Shown piece by piece: positions 42,063-53,188 of a stretch of 64,000 bases of DNA. Where the stretch lies: NCBI RefSeq assembly GCF_009496535.1, contig NZ_WIDL01000016.1:41655-105654 (forward strand), read 5' to 3'. The first letter of the stretch is position 1. Each line of letters opens with the position of its first letter. The notes under the pieces are model-generated. The model was given only the letters and a program-made list of their open reading frames with translations. It was not told the origin of the DNA and made no database searches. Source of the stretch: Stenotrophomonas sp. MYb238 (GTDB taxonomy: Bacteria > Pseudomonadota > Gammaproteobacteria > Xanthomonadales > Xanthomonadaceae). A program made the position numbers and the translations under genes.

Positions 42063-42869
42063 TTCGGGAGCCAAAGCCCCTCCCCCGCGACGGCCGAAGT
42101 CCAGTGCGAGAGAGTGAGTGGGGTGAGGGTACGCGCGGAGCCTCGTGCGTTCTAAACATCCCTTGGCTTCGCCCTTATCCTCGTCCGCTCCTTGCGTACC
42201 GCTCCTGCGGCACGCCCTTCGGGCCGGTTTCGCCGTCCGCTTCGGCATCCTGCCTCGCGAGTGGGGCACCTGCATTCGGCACATCCCTGTGCCTCACCCT
42301 TCGGGCGGCTTCGCCGTGCAGCTTGGCAATCCTGCCAGGCTGTCTCCCGGAGGGAGAAGGGAAACAGCCGACGCGTCAGCGGCCGGCAACGGTCGGGACC
42401 ATCGGGAAGGATCCGGTGGCTGCGACAACGGCCCGCAGCCATAGCGATCCCGCCGGCATGGATGTCTTCCCGGCCACACTGCGGCAAACCCGAGCCCATC
42501 TCCAATGGAAGTCAGGTGAGGTGAGGGTGCACGCCAAGCCTCGTGCAGTCGCAAATTTCGGGCTTCGCTCGCCCCCTCCTCCCAGCGCAGGCCACGCCAC
42601 CTCGGCATGGCCTCCAGGCCCGCTCCGTCGTCCGCTTGGGCTCCCTGCCCCACACGCGACACCCCCGCGTCCGCCCCATCTTCATGCCCCTCCGGGACCG
42701 CTGCGCCATGCAGCGCGCGGCACTCCTTTCAGGCCGCCTCCCGATCGAGAAAGCAAGCATCCCCACCCACGGATTGCTGCAAGCGCACGCAACGCCCAAC
42801 CAACGGAACAGGCACGCGCGGCGGCCGACGCGGTATGGTGTCGCCCTTTCCGCCACCGCGAAGCCGCCG
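42063..42869. other. Repeat-rich spacer without gene
   Basis: About 800 nt between the tandem repeat and the permease gene. It contains the second copy of the 98-bp dispersed repeat, and two loosely similar stretches near 42118 and 42513 (both with GGTGAGGGT and GCCTCGTGC). Frames here are Arg/Pro/Ala-rich and do not look coded. I see no promoter with confidence. It marks the right border of the catabolic island. Confidence 0.55.
42263..42360. repeat. 98-bp dispersed repeat, copy B
   Basis: Direct copy of 26959-27056 with a few transitions. The pair brackets 15.3 kb including both class III transferases and the entire right module, so recombination between them could delete or duplicate that segment. 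Confidence 0.8.
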
Positions 42870-44240
42870 ATGCCCGCCAACCCGCCCGCTGCCACCCCGT
42901 CGCAGAAACTGGAACGCGCGCTCAAGCCGCGGCAGCTGATCATGATGGGCCTGGGCAGCGCGATCGGCGCCGGCCTGTTCCTCGGTTCGGGCGTGGGCAT
43001 CCAGGCCGCCGGCCCGGCGGTGCTGCTGTCCTATCTGGTCGCCGGCACGCTGGTGATCATCATGATGCACGCCATGGGCGAGATGGCCGCGGCGCGGCCG
43101 GCCAGCGGCGCATTCTCGGTGTATGCCGCCGACGCGCTGGGCGCCACCGCCGGCGCCACCATCGGCTGGCTGTGGTGGGTGCAGCTGGTGATCGTGATCG
43201 CCGCCGAATCGGTGGGCGCGGCCGGGCTGCTGGCGACGCTGTGGCCGCAGTTGTCGGTGCCGCTGACCTCGCTGGCGTTCATGGTGGTGTTCACCGTCAT
43301 CAACCTGATGGGCGTGCGCAACTACGGCGAGTTCGAGTTCTGGTTCGCCATCCTCAAGGTCGCCGCGATCGTCGCCTTCATCCTGGTCGGCATCGCGCTG
43401 CTGTGCGGGCTGCTGCCGGGCGTGGCCTCGCCGGGCCTGTCCAACGTGTTCGGCCACGGCGGCTTCGCGCCCAAGGGCCTGGCCGGCGTCGGCGCGGCGT
43501 TGCTGGTGGTGGTGTTCGCCTTCGGCGGCACCGAGATCGTGGCGGTGGCCGCGGCCGAGACCCAGGACCCCGAGCGCAGCCTGGCGCGCGCGATCCGCAC
43601 CGTGGCCTGGCGCATCCTGGTGTTCTACATCGGCTCGATCGGCGTGATCATCGCGGTGGTGCCGTGGACCAGCGAATCGCTGAAGTCGCCGTTCGCCGCG
43701 GTGCTGCAGGTCGCCAACATCCCCGGCGCCGCCACGGGCATCACCCTGATCGCGGTGATCGCGCTGCTGTCGGCGCTCAACGCCAACCTCTACGGCGCCT
43801 CGCGCATGATCCATTCGCTGGCCGCGCGCGGCGAGGCGCCGCGCGGGCTGGCGCGCGTCAGCCGCAGCCAGGTGCCGGTGATGGCGGTGCTGGCCAGCGT
43901 GCTGTTCGGCTTCGCCGCCACCGTGCTGGAGCTGCTGTATCCGGACCGCGTGCTGCCGGTGCTGCTGAACGTGGTCGGTTCGACCTGCCTGCTGGTGTGG
44001 ACCATCACCCTGGTCTCGCAGCTGGTCCTGCGCCGCCGCGCCGAGCGCCTGGGCACGCCGCTGCCGTTCCGCATGGCCGGCTTCCCGTACCTGACGGTGC
44101 TGGCGCTGGCGATCCTGGTGCTGATCTTCGCGCTGCTGCTGTCCGCGCCGGAGACCCGCCTGCAGTTCCTGTCGATGGCCGCGCTGACCGCCGCCATCGC
44201 CGTGGTGAGCGGCCTGGCGCGACGCTTCCGCGGCGGCTGA
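42870..44240 (+). CDS. APC-family amino acid permease
   Basis: A 456-residue inner-membrane permease of the amino acid-polyamine-organocation superfamily, close in form to GABA, proline or aromatic permeases. About 12 hydrophobic helices are seen. TM1 carries LIMMGLGSAIGAGLFLGSG, the unwound glycine-rich substrate site; FAFGGTEIVAVAAAETQDPERS in the TM6 region is also typical. I chose the ATG that gives MPANPPAATPSQKLERALKPRQ because it matches the family N-terminus; the long frame upstream is repeat DNA. It stands alone; a link to the island is not shown. Confidence 0.9.
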   Translation: MPANPPAATPSQKLERALKPRQLIMMGLGSAIGAGLFLGSGVGIQAAGPAVLLSYLVAGTLVIIMMHAMGEMAAARPASGAFSVYAADALGATAGATIGWLWWVQLVIVIAAESVGAAGLLATLWPQLSVPLTSLAFMVVFTVINLMGVRNYGEFEFWFAILKVAAIVAFILVGIALLCGLLPGVASPGLSNVFGHGGFAPKGLAGVGAALLVVVFAFGGTEIVAVAAAETQDPERSLARAIRTVAWRILVFYIGSIGVIIAVVPWTSESLKSPFAAVLQVANIPGAATGITLIAVIALLSALNANLYGASRMIHSLAARGEAPRGLARVSRSQVPVMAVLASVLFGFAATVLELLYPDRVLPVLLNVVGSTCLLVWTITLVSQLVLRRRAERLGTPLPFRMAGFPYLTVLALAILVLIFALLLSAPETRLQFLSMAALTAAIAVVSGLARRFRGG

Positions 44241-44334
44241 GGACGCCATCGGGCCCGGCAACGCCGGGTCCGCCCCGCAACGGGCTTGTATTGGCGTGCG
44301 GGTGACGGCAGGCTCCGCCCATCCGAGGCCCGCC

Positions 44335-44922
44335 ATGCCTACTCCCGATCCCCGCGTCGATGCCTACATCGCCAGCGCCGCCACTTTCGCGCAGCCGATC
44401 CTGCGCGCGATCCGCCAGCGCGTGCACGCGGCCTGCCCGGAAGCGGAAGAAGCGATCAAATGGGGTATGCCTGCCTTCCTGCATCGCGGCAGGCTGCTGT
44501 GCGGCATGGCCGCCTTCAAGGCGCATGCCGCGCTGAACCTGTGGTCGCGCGATGGTCAGAAAAGCGGCGCTGGCCAGAGCATGGGCCAGTACGGCCGGCT
44601 GCTGTCGGTCGCCGACCTGCCCGGCAAGCGCGAATTCGCCGCCCAGCTGCGCCGGGCCATGCAACGCATCGAGGACGGCGCGCCGGCCCTCAAGCGCACG
44701 CCGCGGCCGCCGCTACCCATGCTGCCGGCGTTCGCGCAGGCGCTGGCCGCAGCACCGCGGGCCAGGGCCACGTTCGACGGCTTCGCAGCCGGCGCCCGAC
44801 GCGACTATCTGGAATGGATCGGCGAGGCCAGACGCGAAACCACCCGCCAGCAGCGCATCGCCCAGGCCGTCCAATGGCTGGAACAGGGCAGGCGCCGGCA
44901 CTGGAAGCATGAAAGGCATTGA
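44335..44922 (+). CDS. YdeI/OmpD-associated, DUF1801-type protein
   Basis: A 195-residue protein with the DUF1801/YdeI layout: VDAYIASAATFAQPILRAIRQRVHAACP, EEAIKWGMPAFLHRGRLLCGMAAFKAH (the conserved core) and C-terminal EARRETTRQQRIAQAVQWLEQGR. The family may bind iron or play a role in stress, but the role is unknown. The ATG at 44335 follows family starts (TPDPRVDAYI). Confidence 0.85.
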   Translation: MPTPDPRVDAYIASAATFAQPILRAIRQRVHAACPEAEEAIKWGMPAFLHRGRLLCGMAAFKAHAALNLWSRDGQKSGAGQSMGQYGRLLSVADLPGKREFAAQLRRAMQRIEDGAPALKRTPRPPLPMLPAFAQALAAAPRARATFDGFAAGARRDYLEWIGEARRETTRQQRIAQAVQWLEQGRRRHWKHERH

Positions 44923-44985
44923 CGCCGGCCCCGCCAACGATTCCACTTGCCCCCGAAATACGACCCCGACGCCTCCCGCAACGCC

Positions 44986-45249
44986 ATGACCGACCTCGAA
45001 GACCTCATCCAGCGCGCCATCGACCCTTCATCCGTCAAGCTGGAAGGCACCCTCACCAATCCCCCCTCCTTCGGCGTCTACCTGATCGAGGACACCGACG
45101 ACGGCAGCCAGCACTACCGTTTCGGCAGCCACCCGGTGCGCATGCAGGAGCTGGAGGACAAGTTCGGCGGCTGCGAGCTGGAATACCTGTTCCTGTCGCG
45201 CGAGGACGCCGCCGCGGCGACGTCGGCGCTGAACAAACGCGAGGAATGA
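44986..45249 (+). CDS. Small conserved hypothetical protein
   Basis: An 87-residue acidic protein, not recognised. Sequence shows TDLEDLIQRAIDPSS, then SFGVYLIEDTDDGSQHYRFGSHPVRMQEL and CELEYLFLSREDAAAA. Base use is coding-like. The ATG at 44986 is preferred by composition; a TTG at 44947 would add 13 residues. It lies alone before a convergent palindrome pair. Confidence 0.65.
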   Translation: MTDLEDLIQRAIDPSSVKLEGTLTNPPSFGVYLIEDTDDGSQHYRFGSHPVRMQELEDKFGGCELEYLFLSREDAAAATSALNKREE

Positions 45250-45260
45250 CGCCGGCACGG

Positions 45261-45371
45261 GTAGGAGCGGCTTCAGCCGCGAAAGGGCCGTCCCCACCAA
45301 CCCCTCGGTTGCAGGAACCAAGAGAGGCGATTTCCCGGGAACGCCCCCTTCGCGGCTGAAGCCGCTCCTAC
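45261..45371. terminator. Xanthomonad palindrome pair at convergent gene ends
   Basis: GTAGGAGCGGCTTCAGCCGC GAA (45261-45283) and its exact inverted copy (45349-45371) flank 65 nt between the small hypothetical gene and the dinG gene end. Same element as at 7316 and 53189. Confidence 0.6.
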
Positions 45372-45384
45372 AAGCTCCACCGCG

Positions 45385-47484
45385 CTACCCGATCACCCGC
45401 CGGAAGGGCGGCAGCGCGTCGATGATGCGCTTGCCGTAGCGGCGCGTGAGCAGCCGCGAGTCGAGGATGATCACGCGGCCGGTATCGGTGGAGGTGCGGA
45501 TCAGGCGACCGGCGAACTGGGTCAGCGTGCGCAGCGCGTGCGGGACCGCGATCAGGTTGAAGGAATTCAGCCCGCGGCTCTCGAACCACTCGCCCAGCGT
45601 CGAGGTCTGCGGATCGGTCGGCACCGCGAACGGCACCTGGGTGATGACCACCGTGGTGCAGGCCTCGCCCGGCAGGTCCAGGCCCTCGCCGAACGAGTTG
45701 AGCCCGAACAGCACCGAGCCCTCGCCCGCCGCGGTGCGGCGCAGGTGCTCGTCGATCATCTTCTGCTTGGCGCCCTCGCCCTGCACCAGCACTTTTTTGC
45801 GCAGGGTCGCCGGCATCAGCTCGGCCACCTTCTCCATCTTCCAGCGCGAGGTGAACAGCACGATGCTGCCCTTGTCCCAGTCCAGTTCGGCGGCCAGGTA
45901 CTTCGCCACTTCCTTGGGGTGGCGCTCGCGGTCGTCCGGCGTCACCGGGAACGGCGGCACCACCAGCTGCGCCTGGTTGGCCAGGTCGAACGGCGAGGCC
46001 AGCGACACCATCTCCGCTTCTTCGGGGATGCCGTTGTCGATGGACAGCGCCTGGAAATCGCCGCCGCCGGTGAGCGTGGCCGAGGTCATCACCACCGAAT
46101 CCACTTCGTCCCACAGCAGCTTGCGCAGCACCATCGCCGCCGATACCGGCGAGCAGTGCAGCACGTGCTCGCCGTCGCGGGTCAGGGTGATCCAGCGCGC
46201 CATCGGCGGCTGGCCTTCCTTGTCCTCGCGCCGCCAGCCGGCCCACAGGTCGTGCTGCTGCTGGATCATCTCCAGCGCCATGCCCAGGCTGCGCTGCAGG
46301 CGCTCGTGGCCGGCGTCCTCGGGCTTGCCCTTGGCGACCTGCGCGGCGGCGGCCGTGGCCCAGTTGAGCAGGGTGCGGGTCTCGTCGGCCAGTTCCTCGA
46401 TCGGCTGCTTCCACGCTTCGGGCAGGCGGCCGTTGGCGGCGCGCCACAGCGGCTCGCGCTCGTCCGGCGCCGGCGTCCACACCTGCGCGATGCCGTCGGC
46501 GAACACCTTGAGCAGCTTGCTCACGCGCGCGGCGGCGTCGATGGCCTCGTTCGGCAGCAGGTTGCCGATCTTGTCCTTGTCCACCGCGCGGTAGGCGCCG
46601 GCGATGATGATCTGCAGGCGCCCGGTGCGCCGCGCCATGTCGTCCAGCGGCAGGCTGGCCGCGCCCTGGTCGATGGCGACGTTGCCGATGTGGTGGCCTT
46701 CGTCCAGCACCAGCAGCATGTCGCCGGGCGGGGCGATCAGCGGCTGGCCGTTGTCGGATTCGCCGATGGACAGCGCCGACAGCAGCAGCGCGTGGTTGGT
46801 GACCACGATCTGCGCCTCGCGCACCTCGTTGCGCGCGCGCAGCACCGGGCATTGCGTCGAATAGGCGCAGCGGCGCCCGGCGCAGCCCGAGGCCGGCGTG
46901 GTGATGCGCAGGCGCAGGCCGGGCGTGACCGCTTCGGGCGCGTTGTCCAGGTCGCCGTTCCAGCGCCCTTCGGTGAAGGCGCGCATCAGCTTGCCGGCCA
47001 CGTCCATCTCGATCGGCGCCAGCGGCCGGTCGTAGAGCTGCACCTCGTCGCCGAACATGCCCTCCTGCGCGCCCTCGCCCTGCGCCTCGGCGGCGTTGCG
47101 CGTGCACAGGTAGCGGGTGCGGCCCTTGGCCAGCGCCACCGTGGCCTGCAGGCCGGTGGCCTTGAGGAAATTGGGGATATCGCGCTCGACCAGCTGCGAC
47201 TGCAGCGCCACCGTGCCGGTGCTGACCACCAGCTTCTTCTTCGACGCCAGCGCGATCGGCACGCCGGCGGTGAGATAACCCAGGCTCTTGCCGACGCCGG
47301 TCGGCGCCTCGACCACGCCCACCCCACCGGTGGCCAGCGCGCGCGAGACCACGCCGATCATCTGGCTCTGCGAGCGGCGCGTGCTGAAGCCGGGCGTATT
47401 GGCCTGCAGCTTCGCGTAGGCGTCGCGGATGGCCGTCTTCACTTCCTCGGTCAACGCCCGCGGCGCTTCCACTTTCTCCGTCAC
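45385..47484 (-). CDS. dinG: ATP-dependent DNA helicase DinG
   Basis: A 699-residue XPD-like superfamily 2 helicase that unwinds DNA with 5'-3' polarity and resolves R-loops or damaged DNA structures. The Walker A motif APTGVGKS lies at about 60-67. The [4Fe-4S] cysteines are Cys near 126 (RYLCTR) and the group CAGRRCAYSTQC near 217-228. LLVLDEGHHIG is the DEAH box, and QFAGRLIRTSTDTGRVIILD is motif VI. Length fits DinG (about 700). It lies between the palindrome pair and a small membrane protein on the same strand. Confidence 0.93.
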   Translation of the reverse strand: MTEKVEAPRALTEEVKTAIRDAYAKLQANTPGFSTRRSQSQMIGVVSRALATGGVGVVEAPTGVGKSLGYLTAGVPIALASKKKLVVSTGTVALQSQLVERDIPNFLKATGLQATVALAKGRTRYLCTRNAAEAQGEGAQEGMFGDEVQLYDRPLAPIEMDVAGKLMRAFTEGRWNGDLDNAPEAVTPGLRLRITTPASGCAGRRCAYSTQCPVLRARNEVREAQIVVTNHALLLSALSIGESDNGQPLIAPPGDMLLVLDEGHHIGNVAIDQGAASLPLDDMARRTGRLQIIIAGAYRAVDKDKIGNLLPNEAIDAAARVSKLLKVFADGIAQVWTPAPDEREPLWRAANGRLPEAWKQPIEELADETRTLLNWATAAAAQVAKGKPEDAGHERLQRSLGMALEMIQQQHDLWAGWRREDKEGQPPMARWITLTRDGEHVLHCSPVSAAMVLRKLLWDEVDSVVMTSATLTGGGDFQALSIDNGIPEEAEMVSLASPFDLANQAQLVVPPFPVTPDDRERHPKEVAKYLAAELDWDKGSIVLFTSRWKMEKVAELMPATLRKKVLVQGEGAKQKMIDEHLRRTAAGEGSVLFGLNSFGEGLDLPGEACTTVVITQVPFAVPTDPQTSTLGEWFESRGLNSFNLIAVPHALRTLTQFAGRLIRTSTDTGRVIILDSRLLTRRYGKRIIDALPPFRRVIG

Positions 47485-47556
47485 GCCGTTCTGCCGCCTG
47501 CTCCGTTCATGGCCGGCATTTTCCCATACCGGCGCGCGGGCGCCGACCCGCCTCGT

Positions 47557-47910
47557 TCAGCGTGGCGCGGCCGGGTTCGCGCGCAGTGCCCGGGCCAGCG
47601 CCCAGGCCAGCAGCACGAAACCGGCCGCCTCCAGCAGCGACAACACGAAGTGGCCGATGCCCAGCGCGGTGTTGAGCGCGGCGATGCCGTCGAAGTTGCC
47701 GGCGGCGATCAGCAGCAGCGGCAGCACCGCCAGCAGCGCGCCCAGCAGCGTCGTGGCCATCAGGATCGCCAGCGCCCACAGCGCCGCGCTGCGCGCCGCC
47801 GCCTTCGGCGCGCCGAGCAGCAGCACCAGCGCCACGCCCAGCGCGATCATCACCGGCAGGCGGTAGCCGACCGATACCAGCAGCGAGCCCAGCAGTTGCG
47901 CCTGGTCCAT
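47557..47910 (-). CDS. Small integral membrane protein, unknown function
   Basis: A 117-residue protein with three predicted helices: VGYRLPVMIALGVALVLLLG, LWALAILMATTLLGALLAVLPLLLIA and FVLSLLEAAGFVLLAWALARAL. Not recognised. It begins 5 nt after the aroE stop, on the same strand, so the two are probably co-transcribed. Confidence 0.75.
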   Translation of the reverse strand: MDQAQLLGSLLVSVGYRLPVMIALGVALVLLLGAPKAAARSAALWALAILMATTLLGALLAVLPLLLIAAGNFDGIAALNTALGIGHFVLSLLEAAGFVLLAWALARALRANPAAPR

Positions 47911-47915
47911 GCCGC

Positions 47916-48764
47916 TCAGTCCGCGGTGACCAGGGTGGCGGCGCGTTCGCGCAGCCCCGCATACACCGCGTCGGTTTCCGGACGCACGCCATGCCATTGC
48001 TGGAAGCTCTCGGCGGCCTGCTCGACCAGCATGCCCAGCCCGTCGAAGTAGTTGCGGCAGCCGGCCGCGCGCGCCCAGGCCAGGAACGGGATCGCCGCCT
48101 CGCCGTAGTTCAGGTCCACCGCGGTGGTCAGGCTGTTGACCAGCGACAGCGGCAGGCTGAAGGCCCCACCGTCGCCGCGGCCGGCGGAGGTGGCGTTGAC
48201 GATCAGCTCGAAGTCGCCCTGCTCGCGCAGCGCCTCCCAGTACGCCGAGATGGCGCGCCCCGGCTCGCTCATCGCGTCGACCAGGGCGTCGGCGCGCTCG
48301 GGCGTGCGGTTGACCACGACCAGTTCGAGGATGCTGGCATCGAGCAGCGCCGGCGCCACCCCGCGCGCGGCGCCGCCGGCGCCGAGCAGCAGCACCCGGC
48401 GGCCGCGCAGGTCCAGGCCGTGGCGGCCGGTCAGGTCGCGCACCAGGCCGATGCCGTCGGTGTTGTCGCCATGCCAGCGATCGCCCTTGCGCAGCAGGGT
48501 GTTGACCGCGCCGGCGCGCTGCGCGCGCGAGGTGGTGGTGGCGCACAGCGCGAACGCCGCTTCCTTGTGCGGCAGGGTCACGTTGGCGCCCACGCCGCCG
48601 TCGGCGGCGAAGGCCTCCAGCGCCGCGGCGAAATCCTGCGGCGCGGCCTCGATGGCGCGGTAGTCGATCTCGATCCCCTGCGCCCGGCCGAAGGCGGCCT
48701 GGATGCGCGGCGACTGCGAGTGGGCGATGGGCTGGCCAAAGACGGCGTAGCGGGCAGCGCTCAT
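47916..48764 (-). CDS. aroE: Shikimate dehydrogenase
   Basis: A 282-residue NADP-dependent enzyme that reduces 3-dehydroshikimate to shikimate in aromatic amino acid synthesis. [20 protein letters not shown] is the substrate site (SxS pattern), [12 protein letters not shown] holds the catalytic Lys, and [13 protein letters not shown] the Asp. [18 protein letters not shown] binds NADP, with [12 protein letters not shown] for the phosphate. The ATG at 48764 (MSAARY) has GAGG upstream; an in-frame ATG 15 nt upstream is less likely. Confidence 0.95.
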   Translation of the reverse strand: MSAARYAVFGQPIAHSQSPRIQAAFGRAQGIEIDYRAIEAAPQDFAAALEAFAADGGVGANVTLPHKEAAFALCATTTSRAQRAGAVNTLLRKGDRWHGDNTDGIGLVRDLTGRHGLDLRGRRVLLLGAGGAARGVAPALLDASILELVVVNRTPERADALVDAMSEPGRAISAYWEALREQGDFELIVNATSAGRGDGGAFSLPLSLVNSLTTAVDLNYGEAAIPFLAWARAAGCRNYFDGLGMLVEQAAESFQQWHGVRPETDAVYAGLRERAATLVTAD

Positions 48765-48817
48765 GGTGATCCTCTGCATGACCTAGACTTGCGCGATCCC
48801 TGGCTTGCGGAACCTCC

Positions 48818-49699
48818 ATGCGGACCCGATCGCTGCTGCTCGCGCTGTCCGCGAGTCTACTCTTTGCGCCGCGGGTGACGGCACTGGCTGAGTTCGGCAT
48901 CGAAGGCATCGGCGTGGTTTCCACCCGCGCCGACGAGCTGCGCGCCACCCGTTCGGCCGACGGCCGGCGCCTGGTCTGGGCCAGCAACCGCGACGGCGGC
49001 GCCGGCGGCTGGGACCTGTGGCAGGCCACCTGGCAGGACGCGCGCTGGACCGACCCGCGCCCGCTGCCGCTCGATACCGCGGCCGACGAGGTCGACCCGT
49101 TCCTCGCCGCCGACGGCCGCTGGCTGTACTTCGCCTCCAACCGCGACGGCGGCCACGGCGGTTTCGACCTGTACCGCGCACCGCTGCTGGACGATGGTGG
49201 CTTCGGCCCCGCGCAGAACCTGGGCGCGCCGATCAACGGCGCCGACGACGAACGCTCGCCGGCCCTGCGCGAGGACGACGGCACCCTGCTGCTGGCCAGC
49301 AACCGCGCCGGTGGGGCCGGCGGCTGGGACCTGTGGAGCGCGCGCCGCGACGGCGACAGATTCGCCGCGCCGCGGCCGATGGCCGGCATCAACGGCGCGG
49401 GCGACGAACTGGATGGCGCCTGGCTGGCCGGCGGGCGCGCGCTGGTGTTCGCACGCGGCAACGCCGGCGGCGGCGCGCAGCTGCAGCTGGCGCATTGCCG
49501 CCACGGCCGCTGGAGCGATGCCGGGCCGCTGGCGCTGTCGTTCAACACCGCCGATGGCGACACCCGCGCGGCGCTGCCCGATGCCAGCACGCCGGGCGAA
49601 CTGCTGGTCAGCGGCCACGCGCGCGCGCCGCGCGCCGGCGGCTTCGACCTGTATCGGATGCGCGCGCCGGCCAGCGACGGTGCCGGCGACTGCCGGTAG
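48818..49699 (+). CDS. Secreted PD40-repeat (TolB-like) beta-propeller protein
   Basis: A 293-residue protein with a signal peptide (SLLLALSASLLFAPRVTALA). The mature part has at least three PD40 blades: WASNRDGGAGGWDLWQA near 50, YFASNRDGGHGGFDLYRA near 108 and LLASNRAGGAGGWDLWSA near 163, and a weak fourth. These repeats occur in TolB and in OmpA-linked proteins, where they carry protein contacts. It is divergent from aroE. Periplasmic binding role likely; no enzyme motif. Confidence 0.8.
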   Translation: MRTRSLLLALSASLLFAPRVTALAEFGIEGIGVVSTRADELRATRSADGRRLVWASNRDGGAGGWDLWQATWQDARWTDPRPLPLDTAADEVDPFLAADGRWLYFASNRDGGHGGFDLYRAPLLDDGGFGPAQNLGAPINGADDERSPALREDDGTLLLASNRAGGAGGWDLWSARRDGDRFAAPRPMAGINGAGDELDGAWLAGGRALVFARGNAGGGAQLQLAHCRHGRWSDAGPLALSFNTADGDTRAALPDASTPGELLVSGHARAPRAGGFDLYRMRAPASDGAGDCR

Positions 49700-49750
49700 G
49701 TGATGCCCTCGCCGCCGTGTGCATGGCGCGGCGGTGAGATCGGTCAAGGC

Positions 49751-50071
49751 TTCATGCGGGGCCAAGCCCCGCACCTACGGAGTGCGCGGGCTACGGCAGC
49801 GTGCCTTAGGCACCGGGCTCGCCCGGCACGGGCTTCACCGGGAAGGTTTCATGCGGGGCAAGCCCCGCATCCACGGAGTGCGCGGGCTGCGGCAACGCAC
49901 CCGCAGGTGCCGGGCTCGCCCGGTACGGGCTTCACCGGGAAGATTTCATGCGGGGCAAGCCCCGCATCCACGGAGTGCACGGGCTGCGGCAACGCACCCG
50001 CAGGTGCCGGGCTCGCCCGGCACGGGCTTCACCGGGAAGGTTGCATGCGGGGCAAGCCCCGCATCTACGGT
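49751..50071. repeat. 97-bp tandem repeat, about 3.3 copies
   Basis: Units start at 49751, 49848, 49945 and 50042 (the last partial). Each unit has two hairpins: ATGCGGGGCAAGCCCCGCAT and GTGCCGGGCTCGCCCGGCAC, separated by GGAGTGCGCGGGCTGCGGCA-type sequence. The array fills the gap between convergent genes and enters the end of the small membrane-protein gene. It can act as a terminator cluster; regularity and hairpins exclude CRISPR. Confidence 0.9.
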
Positions 50072-50370
50072 TGGCTATCGCCGTTACCGGGAGCCGTCTT
50101 GCCGGCGAGCACCTCGGCGCGCCGCCGCTCGTATTCGACCTCGCCGATCCGGCCGCTCTGCTGCAGCCCGGCCAGTTCGCGCAGCCGTGCCTCGATCTCC
50201 GGCGGCTGCGGCGCCTGCCGCTGCAGCCGCTGCGCGGCCGAAGGCAGTTCCGGCGGGCGCCGCGCGGCGCGGACCACGGCGGCGATCACCAGGCCGATCA
50301 CCACCGCGAACGCGGTCACGCCGACCACCCACACCACCCATTGCCAGGGCTGCATGCCAGGCGCGTCCAT
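50065..50370 (-). CDS. Small membrane protein with SHOCT-like C-terminus
   Basis: A 101-residue protein with one membrane helix (VVGVTAFAVVIGLVIAAVVRA, about 14-34). After a Pro/Arg linker, it ends in IEARLRELAGLQQSGRIGEVEYERRRAEVLAG, a short helical hairpin resembling SHOCT domains that mediate oligomer contacts. It follows hemB after 1 nt, so it is co-transcribed with it. Function unknown. Confidence 0.75.
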   Translation of the reverse strand: MDAPGMQPWQWVVWVVGVTAFAVVIGLVIAAVVRAARRPPELPSAAQRLQRQAPQPPEIEARLRELAGLQQSGRIGEVEYERRRAEVLAGKTAPGNGDSQP

Positions 50371-50371
50371 C

Positions 50372-52304
<1,933 letters not shown>

Positions 52305-52383
52305 CGGTGGGGGTCGCGCCGGCTGTGGGCCCTGTGCGCCGGGCCAGGCTGCCGGCAGGGCCCGCCATTCTACGCCTTGCCGG

Positions 52384-52632
52384 TCAGACGAAGCCGCCGC
52401 CCAGGCCCAGGCGGATCACGCCGACCACGATCACGGCCACGTTGAGCAGCAGCCCGGCCTTGGCGCGGCCGCGGTTGCCGGCGCGGGTGAGCAGCAGGCC
52501 GATGGCGGCGACGACCGCGCCGACCGCGGCGAACGGGATCAGGAACCAGTTGCCCCAGCCCAGCAGCGGGATGAAGGCCAACACCATTCACAGCAGCGCC
52601 GCGATGCCCCAGACCAGGCTGATCAGTCCCAT
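52384..52632 (-). pseudogene. Small membrane-protein gene interrupted by an in-frame TGA at codon 15
   Basis: From ATG 52632, preceded by GGAG at 7 nt, the frame reads MGLISLVWGIAALL, then TGA (52588-52590), then MVLAFIPLLGWGNWFLIPFAAVGAVV and on to residue 82. A TGG Trp codon at the stop would give one continuous two- to three-helix protein. The downstream ATG directly follows the TGA (TGAATG), so re-initiation could still make a 67-residue protein. Either a nonsense mutation, a sequence error, or a re-initiation arrangement. Confidence 0.7.
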
Positions 52633-52762
52633 GTCGTTTCTCCAGCGGATAGTCCGCGCACGATAGCCCGGAATGCCGGCGATCAACCATCCGGCCCGGT
52701 TCGCGGCCGATTCACGCACGGGCGCCGATCATCCCTGCACCACCATCCGGGGGAGCAACGCC

Positions 52763-53185
52763 ATGAAATTCCCGCTCGCCATCGCATTGGGCATCGTCCT
52801 GGCCGCCGGCGGCTGCGCCAGCACCTCGCGGGTCATGCTGGGCCAGGCGCGCGCGCCGGTCGATCCGGCCAGCGTGCAGATCTACTCCACACCGCCGGCC
52901 GGCTCGGTGGAGATCGCCCAGCTCGAGGCCTCCAGCGCGGTCGGCTTCGGCACCCAGGGCCAGACCGACGCGGCCATCGCCCGGCTCAAGCGCGAAGCCG
53001 CCGCGCTCGGCGCCAACGGCGTGATCCTGATGGGCGTGGGCGCCGGCGGCTCGCCGGTGGGCATGTCGGTCGGCGCAGGCAGCTACGGCCGGCACAGCGG
53101 CGGCGGCCTGAGCGTGGGCATCCCCACCCAGCAGAAACGCGCCGCGGGCGTGGCGATCTGGGTACCGCCCGAAGCGCGCAGGTAA
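52763..53185 (+). CDS. Small lipoprotein
   Basis: A 140-residue protein with a lipoprotein signal: KFPLAIALGIVLAAGGCAST, lipidation expected at Cys18. The mature part contains VQIYSTPPAGSVEIAQLEASS and LKREAAALGANGVILMGVG, a pattern of small Ser/Gly-rich YbjQ/heavy-metal-associated-type lipoproteins. GGGGGAG precedes the ATG. Function unknown. Confidence 0.8.
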   Translation: MKFPLAIALGIVLAAGGCASTSRVMLGQARAPVDPASVQIYSTPPAGSVEIAQLEASSAVGFGTQGQTDAAIARLKREAAALGANGVILMGVGAGGSPVGMSVGAGSYGRHSGGGLSVGIPTQQKRAAGVAIWVPPEARR

Positions 53186-53188
53186 CCC

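Noticed and set aside
42145-42869. Short open frames before the permease
   Set aside because: Composition is Arg/Pro/Ala-rich, and the area consists of dispersed repeats; the permease start fits best at 42870.
49751-50071. Possible CRISPR array
   Set aside because: Units of 97 bp are repeats throughout with no unique spacers and contain palindromes; no cas genes nearby.
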